This document shows, one piece after another, positions 25,042-34,100 of a stretch of 40,575 nucleotides of DNA. The first letter of the stretch is position 1; each line of letters begins with the position of its first letter. The stretch covers positions 1 through 40,575 of the forward strand of contig JACMOV010000047.1 in assembly GCA_014377845.1 (NCBI GenBank), written 5' to 3'. The notes under the pieces were generated by a model. The model worked only from the letters and a program-made list of their open reading frames with translations, was not told the DNA's origin and ran no database searches. Origin of the DNA: Herminiimonas sp. (GTDB lineage Bacteria > Pseudomonadota > Gammaproteobacteria > Burkholderiales > Burkholderiaceae_D). The position numbers and the translations under genes were made by a program.

Positions 25042-26736
25042 CACGATGAGGATGTAAAGCAGCAGCAGGTTGACCACGACCGAGGCGATCGCCACCGTGC
25101 GCCAGATGAACAGCGGGTCGCGCTGCGCGAGCGGCGTGGCAGTGGGTGCAGCCAGTGGCCGGCTGGCACCCCGTTCCAGCGCCAGCAGGAATTCTTCGGC
25201 GGTGGCGAAGCGGTCCGCCGGCAGCCGCGCCACGGCTTTCAGCAGCAGGTTTTCCAGCCACGGCGGCAGGTCGGGGCGGTAGCGCGTCGGCGGCACCGGG
25301 TCGCCGAAGCGCGGACGCTGGAAGGGTTCGATTTCGCCGTAAGGATAATGCCGCGTCAGCGCGTAATAGAGCGTCACGCCAGTGCTGTACAGATCGGTCT
25401 GCGGCGCCGGTTGCGCACCGTCGAACTGCTCCGGTGCGAGAAACGACGGCGTGCCGGCCTGCGGCGCACTGACCTCGATGCCGGCTTCCAGCCCCGACTG
25501 CGCCACGCCGAGGTCGAGCAGGCGCAACTCGCCATCGTCACCCAGGTGGACATTGCCCGGCTTGATGTCGCGATGGATGATGCTGCGGCGATGCAAGGCG
25601 CCAGCAGCGCGTACCAGCCGGGTGCCATGCGCGATGATGTCCGGCACCGTCAGGTGGGCACCGGTATCGAGCAATCGCTGCAGCGTGTGGCCTTCATGCC
25701 AGGTGGTCAGGTAATACAGGTAATGCCGCTGGTCCGGCACCACCACCTGCGGAAAAAAACGCGCGACCACGCGTTTTGCAAGCCATTCCTCATGCGCGAA
25801 AGCGGAACGCTCGTGTGCATCGCCGCTACGGTCCGGGTGCAGCGTCTTCAACACCAGCTTGCGTTGCGTGCGCGGATCGATCACCCGGTACAGCAGGGTC
25901 GCCGCGGAAGCATGAATTACCGCCTCCACCAGGTAGCCATCGATCTCCTGACCCGGTTTCAGTTTCGGCGGCAGCGGCAGGTGCGACGATACCGACAGCG
26001 CGTCACGCAGGCTGGCGTCCGGCAATGCGGTCACCCGCAGCACCATCGCGCTTGCGTTGTCGTTCGAACCGGCAGCCAGGGCGGCCTCGGTAAGTGTGCG
26101 CGCCGTCTGGTCGGCATCGACTTCGCCCGCCGCGAGGCGCGCCATATGATGGTCGATATCGTATTCGGTCAGTGCGGCCCAGACGCCGTCGGTCGCGAGG
26201 AGGAACACATCGCCCGCGTGCAGCTGTCCCATGCCGTGATCGATCGCCAGATGTGAATCGAGCCCGATCGCGCGGGTCAGCACATGCTGCATTTCGGGAC
26301 GGTCCCAGACATGATCCGTCGTCAGCCGCGTCAACGCACCCTGGCGGTGCAGGTACAGCCGCGAGTCGCCGGCATGCGCAAAATAGTAGAACCGTCCGCG
26401 CAGCACCACGGTGGTGAGCGTGGTCGCCATGCCCGCTAGTTCCGGACGCACGGCACCGTGCCGTTGCACCCAGCTGTTGGTGGCCTGCAGCACGCGATCC
26501 AGCGCCTGCGTCACCGGCCAGGTATCGGGCGTCGCATAGTAATCGGCCAGCAGCCCGCGCACGGTGTATTCGGACGCCTCGCGCCCACCCTCGTTGCCCG
26601 AGACGCCATCGGCGATGGCCGCGATCAGCCCCTTTGAGGACAGCTCCGGCTCGGTCGGCGTGACCATGCCGACGAAGTCTTCATTCCGGCTGCGCTTGCC
26701 GGTCAGCGTCGCATGGCCGACGGCGACAGCCAGCAT
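25036..26736 (-). CDS. Fused PP2C phosphatase / Ser-Thr kinase, tail-anchored
   Basis: A 566-residue bifunctional signalling protein. The N-terminal PP2C domain (about 1-240) has the metal-binding motifs RSRNEDF, IADGVSG, ATDGVW and GSNDNAS. The kinase domain (about 265-525) has the ATP-site Lys in VLKTL, HRDIKPGNV with DLG for DFG, and APEQ; the Gly-rich loop is degenerate (IHASAATLLY). One hydrophobic helix (about 544-563, VAIASVVVNLLLLYILIV) ends the protein, so both domains face the cytoplasm. Its ATG shares a base with the narK stop (TGATG), so the two are translated together. Similar genes accompany nas clusters in Pseudomonas; the target is unknown, NarK being an obvious candidate. Confidence 0.93.
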   Translation of the reverse strand: MLAVAVGHATLTGKRSRNEDFVGMVTPTEPELSSKGLIAAIADGVSGNEGGREASEYTVRGLLADYYATPDTWPVTQALDRVLQATNSWVQRHGAVRPELAGMATTLTTVVLRGRFYYFAHAGDSRLYLHRQGALTRLTTDHVWDRPEMQHVLTRAIGLDSHLAIDHGMGQLHAGDVFLLATDGVWAALTEYDIDHHMARLAAGEVDADQTARTLTEAALAAGSNDNASAMVLRVTALPDASLRDALSVSSHLPLPPKLKPGQEIDGYLVEAVIHASAATLLYRVIDPRTQRKLVLKTLHPDRSGDAHERSAFAHEEWLAKRVVARFFPQVVVPDQRHYLYYLTTWHEGHTLQRLLDTGAHLTVPDIIAHGTRLVRAAGALHRRSIIHRDIKPGNVHLGDDGELRLLDLGVAQSGLEAGIEVSAPQAGTPSFLAPEQFDGAQPAPQTDLYSTGVTLYYALTRHYPYGEIEPFQRPRFGDPVPPTRYRPDLPPWLENLLLKAVARLPADRFATAEEFLLALERGASRPLAAPTATPLAQRDPLFIWRTVAIASVVVNLLLLYILIVR

Positions 26737-27950
26737 CAGATGCGCGCGGTCGTCATCGCCGAACTGCCCCAGGTGGTGCGCCAACGCGCCTTGACGATCG
26801 ACAGTCCGAACAGGGCGACCAGCGCCAGCGAGGCAAAGATCGTCAGGCCGATCTGGTAGCTGCCGGTCAACTGCTTCGAATACCCCAGGCTCGATGCCAG
26901 GTAAAAGCCGCCGATGCCGCCGGCCATGCCGACCAGGCCGGTCATGACGCCGATCTCCTTGCGAAAACGCTGCGGCACCAGTTGAAACACCGCGCCGTTG
27001 CCGGTGCCCAGCGCCAGCATCGCCAGCACGAACACGATCACTGCTGCTGTCGACGACGCCAGTCCGACGCTGGCGATGAAGAGAAACGTCGCCGCCAGTG
27101 CATACATCACCGACAGCGTGCGGATGCCGCCGATGCGGTCCGAGATGCGGCCCCCCATCGGCCGCACCATCGAACCGGCGAACACGCACGCCGCCGTGAA
27201 GTAGCCGGCCGTGACCGGCGAGAGTCCGTATTGCGAATTGAAATAGATCGTCAGCGACGACGCCAGTCCCGAGAAGCCGCCGAAGGTCACGCTGTAGAAG
27301 AACATGAACCACCAGGCGTCCTTGTCCCTGAGGACATGCAGGTACTCGGGCAGCGACTTCGGTGGCGGTGCGGCGGGGGCGTCCTTTGCGAAGGTCATGT
27401 AGACCACGAAGGCGACGCTGAGCGGAATCAGGCACATGCCGAACACGTTCTGCCAGCCGAACGCCAGGCCGAGCGAAGGCGCGAACAACGCGGCGAACGC
27501 CGTGCCCGAGTTGCCGGCGCCGGCGATGCCGAGCGCTGTGCCCTGATGCTCGGGCGGGTACCAGCGCGAGGCCAGCGGCAGGGCGACGGCGAACGCCGCA
27601 CCGGCCACACCGAGGATTACGCCCAGGAACAGCAGGCTTTCATAGCTCTGCAGCTTGCCCAGCCAGGCCCACAGCATGCCAAGCATGACGATCGTCTGTC
27701 CGATGGCGCCGGCTTTCTTCGGCTTCAGATGGTCCACCAGCACGCCCATCACGATGCGCAGCAGCGCGCCTGCCAGCAGCGGCGTTGCCACGACCAGACC
27801 CTTCTGCGCGGCGGTCAGGCCGAGGTCCTTCGATATCTGCACCCCGAGCGGACCGAGAATCACCCAGACCATGAAGCTGAGGTCGAAATAGAAAAATGCG
27901 GCAAGCAGGGTCGGCGTGTGACCCGCTTTCCAGAACGATGTTTTTTGCAT
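26736..27950 (-). CDS. narK: NarK/NasA-type nitrate/nitrite transporter (MFS)
   Basis: A 404-residue major-facilitator protein with about 12 membrane helices. It carries both nitrate-signature regions, AGAGNSGTAFAALFAP and GMAGGIGGFYLASSLGYS, and the conserved Arg in helix 2 (RIVMGVLVDHLKPKKAG). In this context it should import nitrate for assimilation. It is the first gene of a minus-strand unit with the kinase/phosphatase, divergent from nirB across 269 bp. A sigma-54 promoter lies 43-58 nt upstream. It is commonly named nasA in Pseudomonas; I use narK to avoid confusion with the reductase. Confidence 0.93.
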   Translation of the reverse strand: MQKTSFWKAGHTPTLLAAFFYFDLSFMVWVILGPLGVQISKDLGLTAAQKGLVVATPLLAGALLRIVMGVLVDHLKPKKAGAIGQTIVMLGMLWAWLGKLQSYESLLFLGVILGVAGAAFAVALPLASRWYPPEHQGTALGIAGAGNSGTAFAALFAPSLGLAFGWQNVFGMCLIPLSVAFVVYMTFAKDAPAAPPPKSLPEYLHVLRDKDAWWFMFFYSVTFGGFSGLASSLTIYFNSQYGLSPVTAGYFTAACVFAGSMVRPMGGRISDRIGGIRTLSVMYALAATFLFIASVGLASSTAAVIVFVLAMLALGTGNGAVFQLVPQRFRKEIGVMTGLVGMAGGIGGFYLASSLGYSKQLTGSYQIGLTIFASLALVALFGLSIVKARWRTTWGSSAMTTARI

Positions 27951-27992
27951 GCCGGTGGCCTTGTGATGGTGGTGACGAGTTGCACCCGTTCA

Positions 27993-28008
27993 TGCAATTG
28001 GTATGCCA
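27993..28008 (-). promoter_or_regulatory. Sigma-54 promoter of narK
   Basis: On the minus strand TGGCATACCAATTGCA matches TGGCAYR-N4-TTGCA, with GG and GC 10 nt apart. The start site would be near 27981, about 30 nt before the narK ATG. Confidence 0.82.
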
Positions 28009-28078
28009 CCCATCCGATTGGGCGCAGGTCGCCATCGATTTCGATATGTCCTGGACGCACCATAGTTGGCTAGGGGAT

Positions 28079-28118
28079 TGCACCAACCTCGCGCGGCGGG
28101 TAGCCCAGATTTGGTGCG
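28079..28118. promoter_or_regulatory. NtrC-like sites shared by narK and nirB
   Basis: TGCACC-N5-CGCGCG (28079-28095, 9/12 match) and AGCCCA-N5-GGTGCG (28102-28118, 8/12) lie in the middle of the divergent gap. GCACCAA and TTGGTGC form an inverted pair at 28080-28086 and 28111-28117. They are about 75-130 nt from both predicted start sites, suitable for one enhancer serving both directions. Confidence 0.45.
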
Positions 28119-28156
28119 GATGCTGCATCGCCGCAGGGAGAGTGGCTTGTTTGCTC

Positions 28157-28172
28157 TGGCATTGGTCTTGCT
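28157..28172 (+). promoter_or_regulatory. Sigma-54 promoter of nirB
   Basis: TGGCATTGGTCTTGCT has the TGGCA and TTGCT elements with GG and GC 10 nt apart. The start site would be near 28184, giving a leader of about 35 nt before nirB. Confidence 0.78.
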
Positions 28173-28219
28173 CAATGATCTGCAAGGGTGCGATCGAAGA
28201 ATCTACAAGAAGGTGCGTC

Positions 28220-30658
28220 ATGAAAAAATTAAAGCTGGTGATGGTCGGCAATGGCATGGCAGGTGTGCGCACCCTGGAAGAGCTGCGCAAGATCGCACCC
28301 GATATCCACGAGATCACGGTGTTCGGCGCCGAGCCGTATGCGAACTACAACCGGATCCTGCTCTCGCCGGTGCTGGCCGGCGAGCAGACGATCGACGACA
28401 TCATGTTGAACGATGTCGACTGGTACGCCCAGAACGGCATCACGCTCCACCTCGGCAAGAAGATCACGAAGATCGATCGCGTCAAGCGCGTCGTGATCGC
28501 CGACGACGGCACGACGGCGGAATACGACCGCCTGCTGCTGGCGACCGGCTCCAACCCGTTCATGCTGCCGGTGCCGGGCAAGGATCTGAAGGGCGTGATC
28601 TCGTATCGCGACATCAAGGACACCAACGACATGATCGACGCGGCCGCGGTGCACAAGCACGCGATCGTGATCGGCGGCGGCTTGCTCGGACTGGAGGCGG
28701 CAAACGGCCTCAAGCTGCGCGGCATGGATGTCACGGTGGTGCATCTGCCGACCTGGCTGATGGAGCGTCAGCTCGATCCGGTGGCCGGCAAGATGCTGCA
28801 GAAGTCGCTCGAAGATCGCGGCCTGAAATTCGCGCTCGCAAAGAACACGCAGGAAATCCTCGGCGACGAGAATGGTCACGTCAAGGGCATCCGCTTCACC
28901 GATGGCAGCGAACTGCCGGCGCAACTGGTGGTGATGGCGGTCGGCATTCGCCCCAACACCACGCTGGCCGAAGCGAGCGGCCTGTACTGCAATCGTGGCA
29001 TCGTCGTCAACGACACGATGCAGACCTACGACCCGCGCATCTATGCCGTCGGCGAATGCGTCAATCATCGCGGCACCGCGTATGGCCTGGTGGCGCCGCT
29101 GTTCGAGATGGCCAAGGTCTGCGCCAACCACCTCGCCAATTTCGGCATCGGCCGCTATCAGGGATCGGTGACCTCGACCAAGCTCAAGGTCACCGGCATC
29201 GACCTGTTTTCCGCCGGCGAATTCATGGGCGGCGAGGGCGTCGAAGAGATCATCCTGTCCGACCCGATAGGCGGCGTCTACAAGAAGCTGGTAGTCAAGG
29301 ACGACAAGCTGATCGGCGCCTGCCTGTACGGCGACACGGTCGATGGCAGCTGGTACTTCCAGCTTCTGCGCGAGGGCAAGGACATCGGGGAAATCCGCGA
29401 GACGCTGATGTTCGGCGAATCCAATACCGGCCGGCCCGGCGACGTCGGCCACGAAGGCTTTACCAAGGCGGCAGCGATGCCGGATTCGGCCGAGGTCTGC
29501 GGCTGCAACGGCGTCTGCAAGGGCACCATCGTCGCGGCCATCAAGGAAAAAGGCCTGTTCACGATCGAGGACGTGCGCAAGCACACCAAGGCCTCTGCCT
29601 CCTGCGGTTCCTGCACCGGGCTGGTGGAACAGATCCTGATGTTTACCGCCGGTGGCGATTATTCGACTGCGACCAAGACCAAGCCGGTCTGCGCCTGCAC
29701 CGACCATACGCACCAGGAAGTGCGCGATGCGATCCGCCGCGAGAAATTGCTGACGGTGGCGGCGACGCAGCAGATGCTCAGCTGGCGCACGCCCAACGGG
29801 TGCGCCAGCTGCCGGCCGGCGATCAACTATTACCTGCTCTCGACCTGGCCGCACGAAGCCAAGGACGATCCGCAATCGCGTTTCATCAACGAGCGCTCGC
29901 ATGCCAACATCCAGAAGGACGGCACCTACTCGGTGATTCCGCGCATGTGGGGCGGCGCGACCTCGTCGTCCGAGCTGCGCCGCATCGCCGACGTGGTCGA
30001 TAAGTTCAAGATCCCGACCGTCAAGGTCACCGGCGGCCAGCGCATCGACCTGCTCGGCGTGAAGAAGGAAGACCTGCGCGAAGTGTGGCAGGACCTCGGC
30101 ATGCCGTCCGGTCTGGCCTATGCCAAGGGCCTGCGCACCGTGAAGACCTGCGTCGGCTCCGAATGGTGCCGCTTCGGGACGCAGGATTCGACCCTGATGG
30201 GGCAGCAGCTGGAACGGATGCTGGCGCTGATGTATGCACCGCACAAGGTCAAGCTGGCCGTCTCCGGTTGCCCGCGCAACTGTGCCGAATCCGGCATCAA
30301 GGACGTCGGCGTGATCGGTGTCGATTCCGGCTGGGAGATCTATGTCGGCGGCAACGGCGGCATCAAGACCGAAGTCGCGCAATTCTTCGTCAAGCTGAAA
30401 ACGCATGAAGAAGTGCTGGAATACGCGGGCGCCTTTCTGCAGCTGTATCGCGAGGAGGGCTGGTATCTTGAGCGCACCGTGCATTATCTGGCGCGGGTCG
30501 GCCTGGAGCATGCAAAGAAACACGTGGTCGAAGATGCCGAGAACCGCAAGCAGTTATATGCCAGACTGCTGTTTGCACTCGACGGCGAACCCGATCCGTG
30601 GCACGAGCCGGAAAAGGCGATGGTCGATACGCGCCAGTTCACGCCGCTGGCAGGCTGA
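28220..30658 (+). CDS. nirB: Assimilatory nitrite reductase, large subunit NirB
   Basis: An 812-residue siroheme/FAD enzyme that with NirD reduces nitrite to ammonium using NAD(P)H. Domains: FAD/NAD(P)-binding oxidoreductase (about 1-400, GNGMAG at 10-15), a BFD-type [2Fe-2S] domain (CGCNGVC near 427 and CGSC near 460), a second Cys-containing segment near 490, then sulfite/nitrite reductase half-domains with the siroheme-[4Fe-4S] ligands CVGSEWC (~643) and GCPRNC (~683). AAGGTG precedes ATG 28220; the frame is open further upstream but covers the promoter. It heads the nirB-orf40-nirD-nasA unit. Confidence 0.97.
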   Translation: MKKLKLVMVGNGMAGVRTLEELRKIAPDIHEITVFGAEPYANYNRILLSPVLAGEQTIDDIMLNDVDWYAQNGITLHLGKKITKIDRVKRVVIADDGTTAEYDRLLLATGSNPFMLPVPGKDLKGVISYRDIKDTNDMIDAAAVHKHAIVIGGGLLGLEAANGLKLRGMDVTVVHLPTWLMERQLDPVAGKMLQKSLEDRGLKFALAKNTQEILGDENGHVKGIRFTDGSELPAQLVVMAVGIRPNTTLAEASGLYCNRGIVVNDTMQTYDPRIYAVGECVNHRGTAYGLVAPLFEMAKVCANHLANFGIGRYQGSVTSTKLKVTGIDLFSAGEFMGGEGVEEIILSDPIGGVYKKLVVKDDKLIGACLYGDTVDGSWYFQLLREGKDIGEIRETLMFGESNTGRPGDVGHEGFTKAAAMPDSAEVCGCNGVCKGTIVAAIKEKGLFTIEDVRKHTKASASCGSCTGLVEQILMFTAGGDYSTATKTKPVCACTDHTHQEVRDAIRREKLLTVAATQQMLSWRTPNGCASCRPAINYYLLSTWPHEAKDDPQSRFINERSHANIQKDGTYSVIPRMWGGATSSSELRRIADVVDKFKIPTVKVTGGQRIDLLGVKKEDLREVWQDLGMPSGLAYAKGLRTVKTCVGSEWCRFGTQDSTLMGQQLERMLALMYAPHKVKLAVSGCPRNCAESGIKDVGVIGVDSGWEIYVGGNGGIKTEVAQFFVKLKTHEEVLEYAGAFLQLYREEGWYLERTVHYLARVGLEHAKKHVVEDAENRKQLYARLLFALDGEPDPWHEPEKAMVDTRQFTPLAG

Positions 30659-30702
30659 GATTGAGGTCGATGATTCGTTCTTCATAGTGAAAGGAAACCG
30701 TC

Positions 30703-30825
30703 ATGAGACTGTATTTCGCCGCTGTCGCAATTGCCCTGGTTTCGGTCGGCATGATCATCAATGCCTGCCTGTTCAAAGACAGCGATACCCGCGAAGCGCC
30801 GGTCAACATCGCGCATTTAAGATGA
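30703..30825 (+). CDS. Hypothetical 40-residue single-pass membrane protein
   Basis: A small ORF between nirB and nirD with a strong AAAGGA ribosome site 6-7 nt before its ATG and only 15 bp before nirD. It begins MRLYFAAVAIALVSVGMI, a single hydrophobic helix (about 4-25), and ends in a polar tail with acidic residues. The Cys at about residue 24 does not sit in a good lipobox. Being in-operon and well placed for translation, it is likely real. I recognise no family. It could anchor or assist the cytoplasmic NirBD/NasA enzymes, but that is speculation. Confidence 0.72.
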   Translation: MRLYFAAVAIALVSVGMIINACLFKDSDTREAPVNIAHLR

Positions 30826-30840
30826 AATAAGGAAGCAGTG

Positions 30841-31224
30841 ATGGAATCAGTCATGTCGAACGAGTGGAAAATCATTTGCAAGGTCAGCGATATTCCGGTG
30901 CTGGGCGCGCGTATCGTCAACCGGCCGGTGGCCGAAGGCATGCCGCCGCAGGTCAATGTCGCGATTTTCCGCAACAGCGAAGACAAGGTATTCGCCTTGC
31001 TGGACAAGTGTCCCCACAAGGGCGGACCGCTGTCGCAAGGGATCGTGTTCGGTGAAAGGGTCGCCTGCCCGCTGCATGGCTGGAACATCGAACTCGCGTC
31101 GGGCTGCGCGATCGCGCCGGATGTCGGTTGCACGCTGAAATTTGCGGTCAAGGTCGAGGACGGCCAGGTCTTCCTGGATGCACAGGAACTGGCACAGGGC
31201 CCGGCTGAGACTGCGTCTGCATGA
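30841..31224 (+). CDS. nirD: Nitrite reductase small subunit NirD (Rieske type)
   Basis: A 127-residue Rieske-fold protein that partners NirB. The [2Fe-2S] ligands are present as CPHKGGPLSQG (about 57-59) and CPLHGW (about 77-80); many NirD proteins lack them, so this one may carry a cluster. AAGGA precedes ATG 30841; an ATG at 30853 (MSNEWKII) is an alternative. Its stop overlaps the nasA ATG by 4 bp. Confidence 0.94.
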   Translation: MESVMSNEWKIICKVSDIPVLGARIVNRPVAEGMPPQVNVAIFRNSEDKVFALLDKCPHKGGPLSQGIVFGERVACPLHGWNIELASGCAIAPDVGCTLKFAVKVEDGQVFLDAQELAQGPAETASA

Positions 31225-34019
31225 GTGCAGGCAAGGAGACGAAGGACGTGCACGAAGTCAAGGCGACCTGTTGCTACTGCGGCGTCGGCTGCGGCGTCCT
31301 GATCGCCACCGATGGCGAGCAGGTCACCGGTGTGCGTGGTGACCCCGATCATCCGGCCAACCTGGGACGGCTGTGTACCAAGGGCAGCACGCTGCACCTG
31401 TCGGCGGCGCCCCTGGTGCGCCAGCAATCGCGGGCGCTGGCACCCGAGCTGCGTGCCGATCGCACCGGTAAACGCACACCGGCCAGCTGGGAAACCTCGC
31501 TCGATTTCATCGCCCGGAAATTCGCCGACACGATCCGTACGCATGGTCCCGACAGTGTCGCGTTCTATATCTCGGGACAGCTGCTGACCGAGGATTACTA
31601 TGTCTTCAACAAGCTGGCCAAGGGCCTGATCGGCACCAACAACGTCGACACCAATTCGCGCCTGTGCATGTCGAGCGCCGTGGCGGGCTATAAGCAGACA
31701 TTGGGTGCGGATGCACCGCCGGCCTGTTACGAGGACGTCGATCATGCGCAGCTGATCTTCATCGTCGGCTCCAACACCGCGTATGCGCACCCGGTGCTGT
31801 ACCGCCGCATCGAAGACGCACGCAAGAACAATCCGCATTTGAAGGTGATCGTCGCCGATCCGCGCCGCACCGATACCGCCCGCGACGCCGACCTGTTCCT
31901 GCCGATCCTGCCCGGCACCGACGTGGCGCTGTTCAACGGCATGCTGCACATCTGCCTGTGGGAAGACCTGATCGACCCGGATTTCATTGCCAACCACACC
32001 GATGGCTTCGCCGAGTTGAAGCGCACCGTGCGCGAGTACACGCCAAAATCCGTGGCCGACACCTGCGGCATCGCCGAAGCGGATCTCGTGACCGCCGCGC
32101 GCTGGTTCGGGCAGTCACCGGCAGCCTTGACGCTGTATTGCCAGGGCCTGAACCAGTCCGCATCCGGCACCGCGAAAAACGCATCGCTGATCAACCTGCA
32201 CCTCGCCACGCACCAGATCGGCAAGCCGGGCGCCGGGCCGTTTTCCCTGACCGGCCAGCCGAATGCGATGGGCGGGCGCGAAGTCGGCGGCATGGCCAAC
32301 CTGATGTCGGCGCACCGCGATCTTGCCAACCCCGCGCATCGCGCCGAGGTGGCAGCGCTGTGGGGCGTCGACGACGTGCCTGCAAAGCCAGGAAAGACGG
32401 CAGTCGAAATGTTCGAAGCAGTGCGCAGCGGCGAGATCAAGCTGCTCTGGATCGCCTGCACGAATCCTGCACAATCGCTGCCGAACCAGAAATTGGTGCG
32501 CGCCGCGCTCGACAAGGCCGAACTGGTGGTGGTGCAGGAAGCCTTCCGCAATACGGCCACGACCGCCTATGCCGACGTGCTGCTGCCGGCCACCGCCTGG
32601 AGCGAAAAAGAGGGCACCGTCACCAATTCCGAGCGGTGCATCACGCGCATCGATGCCGCATTGCCGCCGCCGGGCGAGGCCCGCCACGACTGGCAGATCG
32701 TGGTCGATTTTGCGCAGCGGCTCGAAGTGCTGCTGGGCAAGGGCCGCGCGGATGGCGCAACACTGTTCCCGTACGCCACGGCAGAAGACATCTGGAACGA
32801 GCACCGCGAGTCGACCCGCGGCCGCGACCTCGACATCTCCGGATTGACGTACGCGATCCTGGCACAGGACGGTCCGCAGCAATGGCCATATCCGGCCGGC
32901 GCAACGACTGGCAAGAAGCGCCTGTACGAGGACGGCATTTTTCCGACTGCTTCCGGCCGCGCCCATTTCGTCGATACGGTCTATCGTCCGGTGGCCGAAC
33001 CGGTCGATGCGCATTATCCATTCCGCCTGACGACCGGACGCCTGCGCGACCAGTGGCACGGCATGAGCCGCACCGGCACCGTGGCGCAGCTTTTTTCGCA
33101 TGCGGCCAGCCCGGCTGTCGTGATGGCGAAGGGCGACATGGATCGACGCCTGCTGGCGTCCGGCGACCTGGTCCACGTGACCAGCCGCCGTGGTTCCCAG
33201 ATCCTGCCGGCGGTGGCCGGCGACGACATGCGTGCCGGCCAGGCCTTCATCGGCATGCACTGGGGCGAGGAATATCTGTCCGGGCGTGGTCCGCACGGGG
33301 AAGGCACGTACGGCGTCAATGCGCTGACGTCGGCGGCACTCGACCCGATTTCGAAGCAGCCGGAACTCAAGCACGCCGCCGTCAAGCTGCTGAAAGCCGA
33401 TCTGCCGTGGCGGCTCGTGGTGTTCGGCTGGATCGATGCCGGACACGCAGTCGAATTGCAGGCAGCGCTGCGGCCATACATGCGGCGCTTCGGCTATGCG
33501 ACCTGCACCCTGTTCGGCCGCGACCGTGCGGGCGTGGTGTTTTCGGCGGCCGACGATTATCCGGCGCCGCCGGAACTGCTGCGCGAGATCGAGGCGCATT
33601 TTGGCCTGAACGACGCCGGCGTGCTGCGCTATGACGATACCCGGCGCGGCAACAGCCGGCGCATGCGGCTGGTCGACGGCAAGCTCGATGCGGTGTGCCT
33701 GGCTGGCGACATCAGCGCCGGCGGCTGGCCCAAGGACTTTCTGGAAAGCGCGCAGTCGGTCGCGCCGCTCGGGCGGCGGCTGCTGATGCCGAGTTCGATG
33801 CCGCCCGCCGGCTTCCAGTCCCGCGGCCGGATCATTTGCAATTGCCTGGATGTGTCCGAAGGCGATATCGGCAAGGTGCTGGGCAGCCTGGATGGCGACC
33901 CGGATACGCGGCTTGCGTCGTTGCAGTCGCGGTTGAAATGCGGCACCAGTTGCGGCTCCTGCGTACCGGAACTGAAGATCCTGATCGCGCATTCGACGCC
34001 GCGCGAAACGGTTTCCTGA
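31221..34019 (+). CDS. nasA: Assimilatory nitrate reductase, catalytic subunit NasA
   Basis: A 932-residue cytoplasmic molybdopterin enzyme that reduces nitrate to nitrite. The N-terminal [4Fe-4S] site is Cys17-x2-Cys20-x3-Cys24 and Cys52 (CYCGVGCG, LCTKG). The likely Mo ligand is Cys149 in NSRLCMSSAV. Molybdopterin-binding domains fill the middle and a dinucleotide-binding beta-barrel lies near 600-720. A C-terminal BFD-like [2Fe-2S] domain (ICNCLDVSEGDI, then CGTSCGSC) ends the protein. It overlaps nirD by ATGA. No separate NADH-oxidising NasB/NasC subunit is seen, so the electron donor is unclear. A GGCGTT/AACGCC hairpin lies at 34046-34059. Confidence 0.96.
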   Translation: MSAGKETKDVHEVKATCCYCGVGCGVLIATDGEQVTGVRGDPDHPANLGRLCTKGSTLHLSAAPLVRQQSRALAPELRADRTGKRTPASWETSLDFIARKFADTIRTHGPDSVAFYISGQLLTEDYYVFNKLAKGLIGTNNVDTNSRLCMSSAVAGYKQTLGADAPPACYEDVDHAQLIFIVGSNTAYAHPVLYRRIEDARKNNPHLKVIVADPRRTDTARDADLFLPILPGTDVALFNGMLHICLWEDLIDPDFIANHTDGFAELKRTVREYTPKSVADTCGIAEADLVTAARWFGQSPAALTLYCQGLNQSASGTAKNASLINLHLATHQIGKPGAGPFSLTGQPNAMGGREVGGMANLMSAHRDLANPAHRAEVAALWGVDDVPAKPGKTAVEMFEAVRSGEIKLLWIACTNPAQSLPNQKLVRAALDKAELVVVQEAFRNTATTAYADVLLPATAWSEKEGTVTNSERCITRIDAALPPPGEARHDWQIVVDFAQRLEVLLGKGRADGATLFPYATAEDIWNEHRESTRGRDLDISGLTYAILAQDGPQQWPYPAGATTGKKRLYEDGIFPTASGRAHFVDTVYRPVAEPVDAHYPFRLTTGRLRDQWHGMSRTGTVAQLFSHAASPAVVMAKGDMDRRLLASGDLVHVTSRRGSQILPAVAGDDMRAGQAFIGMHWGEEYLSGRGPHGEGTYGVNALTSAALDPISKQPELKHAAVKLLKADLPWRLVVFGWIDAGHAVELQAALRPYMRRFGYATCTLFGRDRAGVVFSAADDYPAPPELLREIEAHFGLNDAGVLRYDDTRRGNSRRMRLVDGKLDAVCLAGDISAGGWPKDFLESAQSVAPLGRRLLMPSSMPPAGFQSRGRIICNCLDVSEGDIGKVLGSLDGDPDTRLASLQSRLKCGTSCGSCVPELKILIAHSTPRETVS

Positions 34020-34100
34020 CCGGTCCGGCACCCCCGTGTTTGCCGGGCGTTTGAACGCCGGTCCCGTCATTTGCCGGGCAGTTCGTAGTAACCTTGGCGC

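Noticed and set aside
26737-27435. Upstream extension of the kinase/phosphatase frame inside narK
   Set aside because: Its translation is a shadow of narK; the PP2C domain begins right after the ATG at 26736.
28229-30523. 764-codon open frame opposite nirB
   Set aside because: Antisense artefact of GC-rich third positions; nirB on the plus strand has full domain support.
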